From Candidatus Thiocaldithrix dubininis (GTDB lineage: Bacteria > Pseudomonadota > Gammaproteobacteria > Thiotrichales > Thiotrichaceae), in NCBI GenBank assembly GCA_029972135.1, contig CP124755.1:1550001-1614000 (forward strand): a stretch of 64,000 nt of DNA, given 5' to 3'. Below the pieces are notes generated by a model. That model was not told where the DNA came from, searched no databases, and saw nothing but the letters and a program-made list of their open reading frames with translations. Shown here piece after piece: positions 42,186 through 52,543 of the stretch. The first letter of the stretch is position 1, and every line of letters starts with the position of its first letter. Made by a program: the position numbers and the translations under genes.

Positions 42186-43640
42186 ATGTTGCATTTGGCT
42201 AACCCCAATCTGTTACGCCAGCAGTGTTATTTAAATGGCGTTTGGGTGGATTCGGATGCTGGGCAGACTTTGCCAGTAACAAACCCTGCGACCGGCGAGG
42301 TGATTACTAAGGTCGCGCATTGTTCAGCAACACAAACCGCATTGGCGATTGACGGCGCGGTATTGGCACAAGCAGCGTGGCGTAAGCGTACAGCGGCGGA
42401 GCGTAGCAAAATCCTGCAAGCTTGGTATCAGTTGATCATGGCGAACCAAGACGACTTAGCGCAGATTATGACCGCCGAACAAGGTAAGCCTTTAGCCGAA
42501 GCACGTGGCGAAATTGCGTATGCGGCGGCGTTTATTCAGTGGTTTGCGGAGGAAGGCAAGCGCGTATATGGCGATGTGATTCCGTCGCCCAGCGCCAATA
42601 GCCGCATCGTGGTCATTAAAGAGCCGGTTGGGGTATGCGCTGCGATTACGCCTTGGAATTTTCCAGCAGCCATGATTACGCGTAAAGCTGCGCCTGCTTT
42701 AGCGGTGGGCTGTGCCATGAGTGTGAAGCCAGCCGAACAAACGCCTTTATCCGCCTTAGCCTTAGCTTATTTAGCGGAGCAAGCGGGCGTGCCTGCGGGG
42801 ATTTTTAGTGTGATTGTTGGTGAGGCCAAGGAAATCGGGGGCGTGTTAACCGCTAGCGATAAAGTGCGTAAGTTAAGCTTTACAGGTTCAACCGAAGTCG
42901 GGCGTTTACTCATGCAGCAATGTGCACCGACCTTGAAAAAGCTGTCTTTAGAATTGGGCGGCAATGCGCCGTTTATTGTGTTTGATGATGCTGATTTGGA
43001 GGCAGCGGTGGCGGGGGCAGTGGCGTCTAAATATCGCAATGCCGGACAAACCTGCGTGTGTACCAATCGTTTCTTAGTGCAAAGTGGTATTTATGATGAA
43101 TTTGCCCAGCGTTTAAGCCAAGCGGTGGCGCAACTGAAAGTAGGCAATGGCGTAGACACAGGCGTTACGCAAGGCCCGTTGATTGATGAAGCTGCATTAT
43201 GCAAAGTGGAAGCATTAGTGGCGGATGCGGTAAGTAAAGGGGCAACGGTTGTCGGTGGGGGGGAACGTAGCACATTAGGCGGCACGTTCTATACACCCAC
43301 CGTCTTAACCCATGTGTTACCGGAGATGCGGGTCGCCAAGGAAGAAATCTTTGGCCCGGTTGCCCCCTTATTTAAATTTGAAACGGAAGCCGATGCCATC
43401 CAAATGGCGAATGATACGGAATACGGTTTAGCCGCTTATTTTTATTCGCGGGATATTGGGCGCGTGTGGCGGGTGGCAGAAGCATTGGAATACGGCATGA
43501 TCGGTATTAATAATGGCTTGATTTCCACCGAAGTCGCGCCCTTCGGTGGGGTAAAACACTCAGGTTTAGGGCGCGAAGGGTCTAAATATGGCATTGAAGA
43601 ATATTTAGAAATCAAATATTTAAATATTGGCGGATTATAA
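42186..43640 (+). CDS. gabD: Succinate-semialdehyde dehydrogenase
   Basis: 484-residue aldehyde dehydrogenase that oxidises succinic semialdehyde to succinate with NAD(P), the last step of GABA catabolism. The motifs are complete: ITPWNFPAAMITRKAAPALA, FTGSTEVGRLLMQQ, catalytic Glu in LSLELGGNAPFIVFDDA, catalytic Cys in NAGQTCVCTNRF, and EEIFGPVAPLFKFE. The GLISTEVAPFGGVKHSGLGR end is typical of GabD. AAGGAAG precedes the ATG. No gabT or gabP is adjacent, so it may serve general semialdehyde detoxification. Confidence 0.93.
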   Translation: MLHLANPNLLRQQCYLNGVWVDSDAGQTLPVTNPATGEVITKVAHCSATQTALAIDGAVLAQAAWRKRTAAERSKILQAWYQLIMANQDDLAQIMTAEQGKPLAEARGEIAYAAAFIQWFAEEGKRVYGDVIPSPSANSRIVVIKEPVGVCAAITPWNFPAAMITRKAAPALAVGCAMSVKPAEQTPLSALALAYLAEQAGVPAGIFSVIVGEAKEIGGVLTASDKVRKLSFTGSTEVGRLLMQQCAPTLKKLSLELGGNAPFIVFDDADLEAAVAGAVASKYRNAGQTCVCTNRFLVQSGIYDEFAQRLSQAVAQLKVGNGVDTGVTQGPLIDEAALCKVEALVADAVSKGATVVGGGERSTLGGTFYTPTVLTHVLPEMRVAKEEIFGPVAPLFKFETEADAIQMANDTEYGLAAYFYSRDIGRVWRVAEALEYGMIGINNGLISTEVAPFGGVKHSGLGREGSKYGIEEYLEIKYLNIGGL

Positions 43641-43648
43641 GCCAAGTC

Positions 43649-44620
43649 TTACGCGGGCAATTCACTGCGGGTAAGTTGCCCATTTTTTTGTAAGACAAAT
43701 ACCGAAAAATCCCGCGCCATTTGCACATTACCGACATACACCGCTTGCGCTTCGCGTTGCAAATCCCACAACGATGGCGATTCGTCCTTATCACCGCGAT
43801 AACGCGCACTGAAATGCGTTAAAATTAAATGCGGTAAGCTCAGCGTTTGCGCAAATTCAGCCACTCGTTGTGCGGTGCAATGCTGCGGGTGTGTGCCTAC
43901 TTTTGCTGCAATATCTTCGGTATAAGTTGCCTCGTGAATTAAAACCTCTGCCGAATGCGCCACATCCGCTAATAAACGCGGCGTGTCATTATCGCCTGCA
44001 ATGATAATTCGCCGTGCTTTACGCGGCGCTTGTAAATAATCCGCTGCGATTAGCACACGCCCATCTGGCAAGTTGACCGTTTGCCCTTGCTGTAGCTGCC
44101 CCCAAATCGCACCCGGCGCGATACCTGCTTGCTTTAATTTAGCGGTATCTAATTTATGTTCCACCGCTTTTTCGGTAAAGGTAAACGCAAACGAGGGCAC
44201 ACGATGCGAAAGTTCGGTAATACTTAAATCAAATAACAAATCGGGTAATGCATGCGGCTCGTCAATCGCCACAAACTGAAGTTCATAACTCAACCACAGT
44301 TGCGTAGTGGCTTGCATAGTGGCAATAAATGTTTGAATCGCACGCGGCGCAAGCAAATATAAAGGGGCAGTTCGCCCCGCCAAGGCGGCACTCGCCAATA
44401 AACCCGGCAGGCCATAACAATGATCGCCGTGCACATGCGTAATACAAATCGCTTGTAGATTTAACAAGGACAACGGCGTTTTTAATAATTGATGCTGCGT
44501 GCCTTCACCACAATCCACCAAACACCACGCTTTATCCTGCGTTGAACCTATCGCAATGCCTGAAACATTACGATCCCGCGTAGGTGTGCCAGAGGATGTG
44601 CCTAAGAATATAACTTGCAT
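43649..44620 (-). CDS. rnz: Ribonuclease Z
   Basis: 323-residue short-form tRNA 3'-processing endonuclease of the metallo-beta-lactamase fold. It has the LGTSSGTPTRDRNVSG start, the Zn motif HVHGDHCYGLPGLLAS, the IIAGDNDTPRL aspartate, LIHEATYTED and the final HFSARY. It removes the 3' trailer from tRNA precursors. The ATG lies 3 bp after the stop of the giant ankyrin gene on the same strand, so rnz may depend on read-through from it. Converges on gabD with an 8-bp gap. Confidence 0.94.
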   Translation of the reverse strand: MQVIFLGTSSGTPTRDRNVSGIAIGSTQDKAWCLVDCGEGTQHQLLKTPLSLLNLQAICITHVHGDHCYGLPGLLASAALAGRTAPLYLLAPRAIQTFIATMQATTQLWLSYELQFVAIDEPHALPDLLFDLSITELSHRVPSFAFTFTEKAVEHKLDTAKLKQAGIAPGAIWGQLQQGQTVNLPDGRVLIAADYLQAPRKARRIIIAGDNDTPRLLADVAHSAEVLIHEATYTEDIAAKVGTHPQHCTAQRVAEFAQTLSLPHLILTHFSARYRGDKDESPSLWDLQREAQAVYVGNVQMARDFSVFVLQKNGQLTRSELPA

Positions 44621-44623
44621 AAT

Positions 44624-47600
44624 TTACTCATTGCTAGACGCAAGTTTGCCATAGTAATTCTTAATATTAGGATTTGCACCCTTTGCTATTAATAAATCGA
44701 CTAAGGTTTGGTCATGTTTACGATAAGCGTTAAATAGTACGGTTTCGCCCAAGCTATCTCTTAAATTAGGGTTAGCGTTATAGGCCAAGAGTGTTTTAAC
44801 GACCTCTAAATCGGCTAAATCATAATCTGTTTTATTGATAACGATAGCCAGCGCATTGGTGTCAATATTATCTTGAGTATTGGGGTTAATACCTGATTTT
44901 AATAAAGGTAGCACCCAGTCTAGGTTTGTATTATTTTGATATAAGCTGTAATGCAGTGGCGTTCTACCATTCATGTCGCGTGCATTAATTGCCACTTGAT
45001 GTTGCTGCAATTTTTCGATTAATGTTTGACGGGTAGTTTGTAGATTTGCTTGGTCAGTTACCACCGTAGCATTACCTTCTACTAATAAATGAATTAGGGA
45101 TTGTTGTTTTTTATTTAAAATATTAGCTTGTACCCCCTGTGCCAGTAGCCAATCTATTAAGTCGTAATTATCTTGGATTTTGCGCACTGCTAAAAATAGA
45201 ACATTTTCGCCATTATCATTTAAAGCATTTAAATCTGCACCTTTATTTTTTAAAGCGGTTAAAATTTTGATTTTATCAGAGTAGGCAATAGCTTGATTAT
45301 CTACTATATACATAGGCAAACTAAAACCTGCTTGATTCGTGCCAGATGTTTTTAAAACATTAGGTTCAGCTCCCTTTTCTAATAGGTATAGCAGCACTTT
45401 AAATTTATTGTGGCGTACTGAGGTGTTTAAAATGGTTTCGCCGTAGTTATTACGCGCATTAATATCTAAGCCTTTATCTAAGAAAGTTTGTAGATATTCT
45501 GTAACATTACGCTCTGGATAGTCAGCCCGTACTACTTGGAATAAAGCCGTTTCCCCTTCTTTATTGGTTTTCCGAATATCAACGCCCTTGCTTATAACGT
45601 GTTGCCCCATTTCATAGATTGGAATGCCTAAGTGTAAAAGCGTATTGCCTGATTTATCAACCGCGTTTATATCAGCACCTTGTGCAATTAAATAATCTAT
45701 CACTGCTAAGCGTTCATTGAGTTGTTGTTTAAAGGGATCATCGCTTTTATGCACATAAAACCAAGTGGTATATAATAACGGAGTACGTCCACGCTTATCC
45801 TGTGCTTTTAAACTGGCTTTATGCTCAACTAAGAGTTTAATAGTGGGTAAATAAGCTTGCTGCACGGCATATAATAACGGAGTATGCTGATATTGATCGA
45901 CTAATTCAGTGTTAATTCCCTTGTCTAATAATAGTTTAACTAAGTTATTATTATGTTGCTCTAATGCATAATGTAATAAACTTTTGCCAGTTTTATCTTG
46001 TTGATTAATAGACAATGGCAAGTGTGCTTTGCTGGCTGCTTGTAATAATGTATCAACGGTTAGGCTATTATTCGTTTTAACAGCCAACATCAATGCATCT
46101 TGCTGTTGTAAATTTTGTAAATTTGGATTTGCACCTTGTGCCATTAATAAAGTGATGGCTGCTTGCGCATTTGCCTTAATTGCGAAATGCAAAGGTGTTT
46201 CGCAGTTTTGATTAAGAATATCTATTGGGTGATTTGCACTCAGTAAATATTGAATATAAGAATTTGCATTAGCTTGGGCGGCTAAATGTAATAAGCTATT
46301 ACCCGTTTTAGCATCATGATAAATATCAACCGTATTATTATCATCGCTTTGCCAAATAGGTGAAGCTTGTAATGCAATTAAACGATGATTGGCTAATAAA
46401 TCATAAATATAGGTAGGTGTTTGCTGGATATTATTTAGGGTTTCATCCCACACCAAGTTGGTTTGTTTTTGCTTAATAACCGCAGCAACGCCCGCCGCTT
46501 GTTGCTGTTGCACATATTGCAAAACATTAATATGCCAACTATTAGCTTTATAGACGTCTGCGCCCGCATGAATTAATAAATCCGCAATCGCCGCATGTTG
46601 TGTCAATAGTGCGGTTAAAGTGGGTGAATTATCCAGTTGATTGACCGTATCAAAGCTGGCATTTGCGTTTACCAATAACTCGGCTAATTCTGTATTACCG
46701 CCATACGCGCTTAAGGCTAGTGGCGTATCACCATCTAGGTTTTGTTTATTAATATCAGCCTTAGCTTTTAATAAGGCTTGGGCGAATCTAACCTGCATTT
46801 GGCATAAGTCGGGCGTGTCGATAGCACAAGGTTGCAGTGCTACATTATGCAAAGGTGTATTACCCTGTGTGTCTGTATTATGAATATCTGCCCCTTGCTT
46901 TAATAACCGTTCTACTAATACGGGTAAATAAGTTTTTAGGTAAGCTTGTTTGTTAATAGGAATACCCGCATTTAAGCTCATCAAAATACGCTGATCATTG
47001 TTCTCTATTTCCGAATTTTTATGAGTCTCATCATCAAATTGTGTTAATTGTGCGAGGCTAATTGACAGTGCTGTTTCACCAGCCTTGTTTTTGAGATTAA
47101 TATCTGCGCCTTGTTCAACTAGCCAATCCGCGATACCAAGATTACCGGTTTTAAGGGCAGTTAATAATGGAGTATTTTGCTGATTATCTTGCGCATTTAG
47201 ATTGGCATTAGCTCGCAGTAAACGCTGCATTAAACGGCGTTGCCAATCTAAATTAATATTGGTGCTTTTTGCAATCAAATGTAAGGCTTGCTGATCGTCC
47301 TTATTAGCTTGTGTGCTCCATACTGGGTTTAATGCCAATAACTTATTGATTAATGGCAATAGTTCAGCAGGTTTAAGGCTATTCAATTGGTCAGTTAAGA
47401 CATGATTTAATAAATTATTGCTGGTTTGCCATGTATAGCCTTGCGTTGCTAAATAGTCTAAACCTTCAAAAATAGTATTTAATGACAATGGGTCTAGCTC
47501 ATTAGCCAGTTGCGGTAGGGTATTATCTAACCAAAGGCTGGCAATGCTACCTTGTATAGTTGATTGCTGATTGATATCCGCATTGAGTGTTTTTAAATAG

Positions 47601-50600
47601 GCGATATTGGCTTTTAGACTGCTTAAGTCTTTATATTGAGAGCCTAAAATGAAAACACCATCTTGCTGAAGCTGCTTTGTAAGTGGAGGGTAGTTTAATA
47701 ACGCTTGCCGTAATTCCGCTTCAGCCAAGCCGGGTAGATTTGCGTAAGTACCATTATCTTGCTTTTTGAAAAAATCTACAGGAATATCGGATATGCTTAG
47801 TTGCTGTAATACAATACCCAAATGATCGTGCGTGAAATTTGCCTGTTCCAACATACTATAAACATAATTAGCGTTGAGTTTTTTTGCCAGCTGATTAGAG
47901 TATAAACGCTTAATTAAACTTTCATAAAGATAGGATGTGTTTTTTGCTAAAACCGAATTCTTGTCAAAGTCATTAGGTTTGATCAGTAAGTTTAAAATAT
48001 CTGTTTCAATATAGGTATCAGGTTGTGCTAATAACCATGTAAAGCTTTCTAAGCTGCTCGGCTGATCACTCTTAAAAATTGCTTCAATTAGGGTATTAAC
48101 TTCGTTCTTATCTGTATAATGATGACCCAAGGTATATAATGTTTTTAATAATTCAGGGTAGGCAACATTGCCGTCAATTCGGCTAGGGTTTTCATGAATA
48201 AATTGCCAGTCATTTGCGGAACTATACAAGCGTTTTAGTAGCGTTAATGCATAATCATGTTTATCAGGTTTATATTCAACTAATAAAGTCTCAATTAAAC
48301 TGTCAGAGGGGTATTCATGTCGTTCTATTTGCATTAAGCGTTCTTGTTCAACAGCAGTTAACGCATCCGGCCATTCCTCTAAAACCGTGAGTGTAGTAGG
48401 GTCTAACAGTCGCCTAACCATTAATTCATACATTAATTTGTAACTAATATGTGCGTCTGGTAATAGTCTTTTTAGTGCCTTAACATAAGCTTGTTGGGAT
48501 TCATTCCCTAATAAAAAGGAACTTTCATAGGCAGAGAGCTGTTCTATTGCGGTTTCATTTTGTTCATTTTTTAGATGAGTATCAGCGCCGTTCGCCACTA
48601 ACCATTCAACCGCCGCTAATTGACGGTTGCTTATCGCTGTAAATAGGGGCGGAGACTGATAGCTATTTAATTCATTAACTGAAATGCCTTGAGTTTTTAA
48701 ATAATCTAAGCAGCGTAGAGCGCTATGGCTAGCAGCTGTATGCATGAGATCATGAGTCGTTAAACCTGCTTGCTGATATAAACGTACTAATAAATCTGCA
48801 TCAGCTTGTACTGCCGCTTGCATAAGTTCATTATTTTGATTATCTAACGTAACGCCAAGTTCAAATAAACGTTTAACTAAGCCTGCCCCTGTATTGGCTG
48901 CTTGTTGAGTAATTGTTTTAAATCGAGTCATCGTTATTTTTGGATTGACTGTTAAGTCAACTTTAAAGTCGGCTTGATTTAATAAAATTAAACTTGCATC
49001 CCAATTATTATTAGCCAATAACCAATCTAAGGCACTATTATCTTGCGCATTTAATTGCAACTTGCCGCCTGCTCGTCTCAACGGCTCTAACAATTCATCA
49101 GCTTGCGCATTTAAAGCTAAAACCATTGCAATCGGTTCATTTGTGCCTGCTACATTTGGATTAACGTTTTGTTGTAATAACCATTCAGTTAAAGCTAAGC
49201 GTTCGGGATGTTGTACAACCCATGACCATAAAAATTCTGAATGATAAGTGGTATTTAACCATTGAGGTTGTAGTGTATATAAACGTTTTAATACGGCAAA
49301 TGATTGGCGAGGCAACCATTTAATTAAAGTTTCATTATAACGATTGACTGCATTTAAATTAGCTTGTTTTGCCAATAGTAAATCTATAATTTCAAGTGGT
49401 GCAGTATTTTGTAGTGCATAATAAAAAGCAGCATTACCGTATTGATCAACACTTTGCGTATCAGCTTGTGCATTGATCAGCATTTTTGTTATTTGCGTAG
49501 CGGCTTCTGGATTATGCGTCATACCCTTGAGTGCTAATACTAAAGGTGTTTCTGTATAATGATTAACGGCATTTACATCCGCACCTTGTTGTAATAGTTT
49601 TGTTATTTGTGGCATATCTTGTATGCGTACAGCCCAATGCAAAGCTGTATTACCCAATGCGTCAGTTTTTTGAAAATAGCCGGTGTCACCTTGTGTTTTC
49701 AATAAGTCAGCGAGTGCTGGTGTATTGGCAGCCAAATCTAATGCCGTTTGATTTCCCCACGTTTTAATGCCATTGACTGCACCTGCTGCTAATAAGCTTT
49801 TTACTAAATCCACATTGCCTAACTGTGCGGCATAATGCAGCGCTGTCCATTCACCTTTACTGCGAATATTTACATCTGCACCCAGCGCAATTAACTTAGC
49901 TGCAATATCCGTTTGCCCATTGCTAATAGCCGTTAATAAAGGTGAACGCTGATCGCTATCTTTAGTATTAATATCGGCTTTGGCGGTTAGTAATAAATTA
50001 AATAGCTCGGGTTCGCCTAACTCAATACTTTGCTGTAGAGGGGTTTTACCAAAGCGATTGGCTAGATTAACATTGGCATGATGTTTAATTAATAAATCAA
50101 CATGATATAAAGAACGGCTGCGAACAGCCAACATCAAGGGTGTATTACCGTCTTGATCCATTTGATTCAAATTAATATTGGCTTTGACTAACGCTAAACT
50201 GAGATCTGGCGCATTAAACCGAATCGAACGATGTAAAGCGTTTTGTTGGTAATTGTCTAATTGGTTGGCATTAATGCCTAAACTTAATGCACTCATAACC
50301 AGCGCCAAGCCGGTTTTTTTATCTTGTTTTGCTGAAAAAACACTAATAATAGATTCTTTATTATTATTGATGATATTTAAGTCTGCGCCTAAGCTTTTAA
50401 GCAATTCTAAATTTTGTGGGCTTGCCGCTTGAAAAACAGCCGAATCGCCTTGTTTATTAAGTAAATTAACTTTAGCGCCTTTAGCGACTAAGGCTTTTAT
50501 GAGCGCTTGGCTATCTGTAACGGCTGCCGCATAATGTAAAGCACTATTGCCTTTTTGATCGACCGCCTTAATATTCGCACCTTGTTGAATAAGTGTGAGT

Positions 50601-52360
50601 GCTGTGTCCAAGGCATGGTTTTTAATAGCCAGCATCAAAGGCGTAATACCTTGTTTATCCGCTATATTAATATCGGGCTGATACGGCATTAATTGTGCTA
50701 GAAAACTGGGCTTTACAGATTCTGGATCATCTGCTTCTAATTCATCATTATTCTGCTCACTAACGGGGTGGGGTGCATTTTGAATGGCATAATGCAAGGC
50801 GGTTTTACCTTGATAATCTTGTTGGTTAATAGTTGCGCCATTTGCTAACAGTAAATCAATACTATCGTGAATAACAATGTTGGCTTTCGCCAATTGATGT
50901 AAAGGGCTTAAGCCTTCATTATTTGTTAATTGAGCTTTTGTGCCAGCGGTTAATAATGTTCGAATGGTGTTTTCGTCGGGTGTAGTTAAGCTCAGACTTA
51001 AAGGCGTATAACCTGCTTTATTTTGGATATTAATGCCGCTTTCTTGTATAGGATTGTCTAATAAAGTATAAATTAAAGCACGGTTCTTATTATCTAAGTA
51101 AGAATGGGTGACTAAATGCAGTGCCGTATTGCCTTCTTGATCTTGCACACTTCTACTAGCGTTATAAGTTAATAATAAATTGACAGAATTCACATTCATA
51201 AAATCACTAGCAATGTGTAAAGCTGTTTTACCCTCATGATTTTGTGCATCAATGGCAATTTTGGGTGCATTTTTATTACTTAATAGCCAATTGAGTGTCC
51301 GACTATCATCTTGATAACTGGCTTTATGTAATAAAGTGTTACCAGTACAAACATCATCAATCGGTGCTTTGTGTTGAATTAACCATTGTAGAGCTTCGAT
51401 AGCACCTTTTTCAGCCGCAATATGCGTAGCCAATTGACACTGTTCTGCATCTGTTTTAATTGCAATATGCAGGCTATTTAGATAATCCAATATATCGACC
51501 TGATTATATTCAGCCGCCGTATTCACTAAATAAAGCATTTGCTCTTTAAGTTGTGTTTGAGTAAGGCTATCTAAATAGTGTTTCAAAATCGGCATTTGAT
51601 GATATTGAATAGCAAATCCTGCAATATTATTAGTGTTTTTATTGCCGCTTTTTATTAACTGTTGTACTAACGTCGATTTACCGCCTTTTACAGCAGCTTG
51701 CATGGCTTCTTGTGAGCTTAGTTTGTTTTTAGTTTCCGCGTCTGCGCGGGAATATAACCAATTAAAAATTTCAGGCTGTCCGCTGCTTAAACTACTCAAT
51801 AAAGCGGCTGTTTGACAGTTAGGGCGTAAGGCATATAAACGTTGCACAATAGCTTGATGCCCGTATTCCACTGCTTGCACGATTTCACAGGCTGTGCCTT
51901 GAGAGTAAGGTTCTAGCGGTGTTTGTTCGGCATCCGTAAAACTGAGTAAGGCATTGACTATCGTTAAATCGCCTTGGCGTGCGGCATAAAAAAGGCAGCG
52001 TTGTGCACCAGCGAAGCTCGCTTTTCGCAAATAGGGCAGCATATCTCGTGCTAATGCCATTTGTTGCATGGCTAATGCCAAACTTAACGCACTATGTGCA
52101 TCCCACTTACCCGGAACACCCGGATCAGCCCCTTGGCTTAATAATTGTCGCGCCCATGTATCATTTTCGGTTTTAACGGCTTCTTGTAATTGTGAGGTTA
52201 AAAAGGCTTGTGTAATGGGCGTTTTAGGAAGCTCAATTTGCGCCAGTCCAATGGCTAACGGCGGCATAGCATTGTGAGTGGGATTAGCGTGGCTAATCGT
52301 TAATGAACTCAATATAAAGTAGGCTGTAATAACAAATACACTGAAGCGAAACCGTCGCAT
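44624..52360 (-). CDS. Giant exported ankyrin-repeat protein (about 2578 aa)
   Basis: ATG 52360 follows AAGGGT at good spacing and starts a signal peptide (cleavage near SHANP); a frame to 52384 lacks support. Almost the whole protein is ankyrin repeats of about 33 residues (examples: GNTALHLVTHSYLDNKNRAL; GNTPLMLAVRSRSLYHVDLL), several dozen by eye. A central segment (about residues 1290-1660) is more degenerate and Leu/Asn-rich. No enzyme domain, C-terminal anchor or secretion motif is seen. Such giants act as periplasmic or surface binding scaffolds, sometimes toward hosts or neighbours; here that is inference. Confidence 0.9.
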   Translation of the reverse strand: MRRFRFSVFVITAYFILSSLTISHANPTHNAMPPLAIGLAQIELPKTPITQAFLTSQLQEAVKTENDTWARQLLSQGADPGVPGKWDAHSALSLALAMQQMALARDMLPYLRKASFAGAQRCLFYAARQGDLTIVNALLSFTDAEQTPLEPYSQGTACEIVQAVEYGHQAIVQRLYALRPNCQTAALLSSLSSGQPEIFNWLYSRADAETKNKLSSQEAMQAAVKGGKSTLVQQLIKSGNKNTNNIAGFAIQYHQMPILKHYLDSLTQTQLKEQMLYLVNTAAEYNQVDILDYLNSLHIAIKTDAEQCQLATHIAAEKGAIEALQWLIQHKAPIDDVCTGNTLLHKASYQDDSRTLNWLLSNKNAPKIAIDAQNHEGKTALHIASDFMNVNSVNLLLTYNASRSVQDQEGNTALHLVTHSYLDNKNRALIYTLLDNPIQESGINIQNKAGYTPLSLSLTTPDENTIRTLLTAGTKAQLTNNEGLSPLHQLAKANIVIHDSIDLLLANGATINQQDYQGKTALHYAIQNAPHPVSEQNNDELEADDPESVKPSFLAQLMPYQPDINIADKQGITPLMLAIKNHALDTALTLIQQGANIKAVDQKGNSALHYAAAVTDSQALIKALVAKGAKVNLLNKQGDSAVFQAASPQNLELLKSLGADLNIINNNKESIISVFSAKQDKKTGLALVMSALSLGINANQLDNYQQNALHRSIRFNAPDLSLALVKANINLNQMDQDGNTPLMLAVRSRSLYHVDLLIKHHANVNLANRFGKTPLQQSIELGEPELFNLLLTAKADINTKDSDQRSPLLTAISNGQTDIAAKLIALGADVNIRSKGEWTALHYAAQLGNVDLVKSLLAAGAVNGIKTWGNQTALDLAANTPALADLLKTQGDTGYFQKTDALGNTALHWAVRIQDMPQITKLLQQGADVNAVNHYTETPLVLALKGMTHNPEAATQITKMLINAQADTQSVDQYGNAAFYYALQNTAPLEIIDLLLAKQANLNAVNRYNETLIKWLPRQSFAVLKRLYTLQPQWLNTTYHSEFLWSWVVQHPERLALTEWLLQQNVNPNVAGTNEPIAMVLALNAQADELLEPLRRAGGKLQLNAQDNSALDWLLANNNWDASLILLNQADFKVDLTVNPKITMTRFKTITQQAANTGAGLVKRLFELGVTLDNQNNELMQAAVQADADLLVRLYQQAGLTTHDLMHTAASHSALRCLDYLKTQGISVNELNSYQSPPLFTAISNRQLAAVEWLVANGADTHLKNEQNETAIEQLSAYESSFLLGNESQQAYVKALKRLLPDAHISYKLMYELMVRRLLDPTTLTVLEEWPDALTAVEQERLMQIERHEYPSDSLIETLLVEYKPDKHDYALTLLKRLYSSANDWQFIHENPSRIDGNVAYPELLKTLYTLGHHYTDKNEVNTLIEAIFKSDQPSSLESFTWLLAQPDTYIETDILNLLIKPNDFDKNSVLAKNTSYLYESLIKRLYSNQLAKKLNANYVYSMLEQANFTHDHLGIVLQQLSISDIPVDFFKKQDNGTYANLPGLAEAELRQALLNYPPLTKQLQQDGVFILGSQYKDLSSLKANIAYLKTLNADINQQSTIQGSIASLWLDNTLPQLANELDPLSLNTIFEGLDYLATQGYTWQTSNNLLNHVLTDQLNSLKPAELLPLINKLLALNPVWSTQANKDDQQALHLIAKSTNINLDWQRRLMQRLLRANANLNAQDNQQNTPLLTALKTGNLGIADWLVEQGADINLKNKAGETALSISLAQLTQFDDETHKNSEIENNDQRILMSLNAGIPINKQAYLKTYLPVLVERLLKQGADIHNTDTQGNTPLHNVALQPCAIDTPDLCQMQVRFAQALLKAKADINKQNLDGDTPLALSAYGGNTELAELLVNANASFDTVNQLDNSPTLTALLTQHAAIADLLIHAGADVYKANSWHINVLQYVQQQQAAGVAAVIKQKQTNLVWDETLNNIQQTPTYIYDLLANHRLIALQASPIWQSDDNNTVDIYHDAKTGNSLLHLAAQANANSYIQYLLSANHPIDILNQNCETPLHFAIKANAQAAITLLMAQGANPNLQNLQQQDALMLAVKTNNSLTVDTLLQAASKAHLPLSINQQDKTGKSLLHYALEQHNNNLVKLLLDKGINTELVDQYQHTPLLYAVQQAYLPTIKLLVEHKASLKAQDKRGRTPLLYTTWFYVHKSDDPFKQQLNERLAVIDYLIAQGADINAVDKSGNTLLHLGIPIYEMGQHVISKGVDIRKTNKEGETALFQVVRADYPERNVTEYLQTFLDKGLDINARNNYGETILNTSVRHNKFKVLLYLLEKGAEPNVLKTSGTNQAGFSLPMYIVDNQAIAYSDKIKILTALKNKGADLNALNDNGENVLFLAVRKIQDNYDLIDWLLAQGVQANILNKKQQSLIHLLVEGNATVVTDQANLQTTRQTLIEKLQQHQVAINARDMNGRTPLHYSLYQNNTNLDWVLPLLKSGINPNTQDNIDTNALAIVINKTDYDLADLEVVKTLLAYNANPNLRDSLGETVLFNAYRKHDQTLVDLLIAKGANPNIKNYYGKLASSNE

Positions 52361-52543
52361 AATGCTACCCTTATGGTAATACATCTAAAAAAAGTAGTGT
52401 AAGTTGAGCAGCATACCGTGTTTACTACATTTTACATCCTTAAACGGCGTTTTTTTGCATATAAGCGTATGATAGACCATGCTAAATTCGCTAATGTAGA
52501 TAAAACCCTAACATAATTGTTTGAACCACTGACAGCAAAAAAC

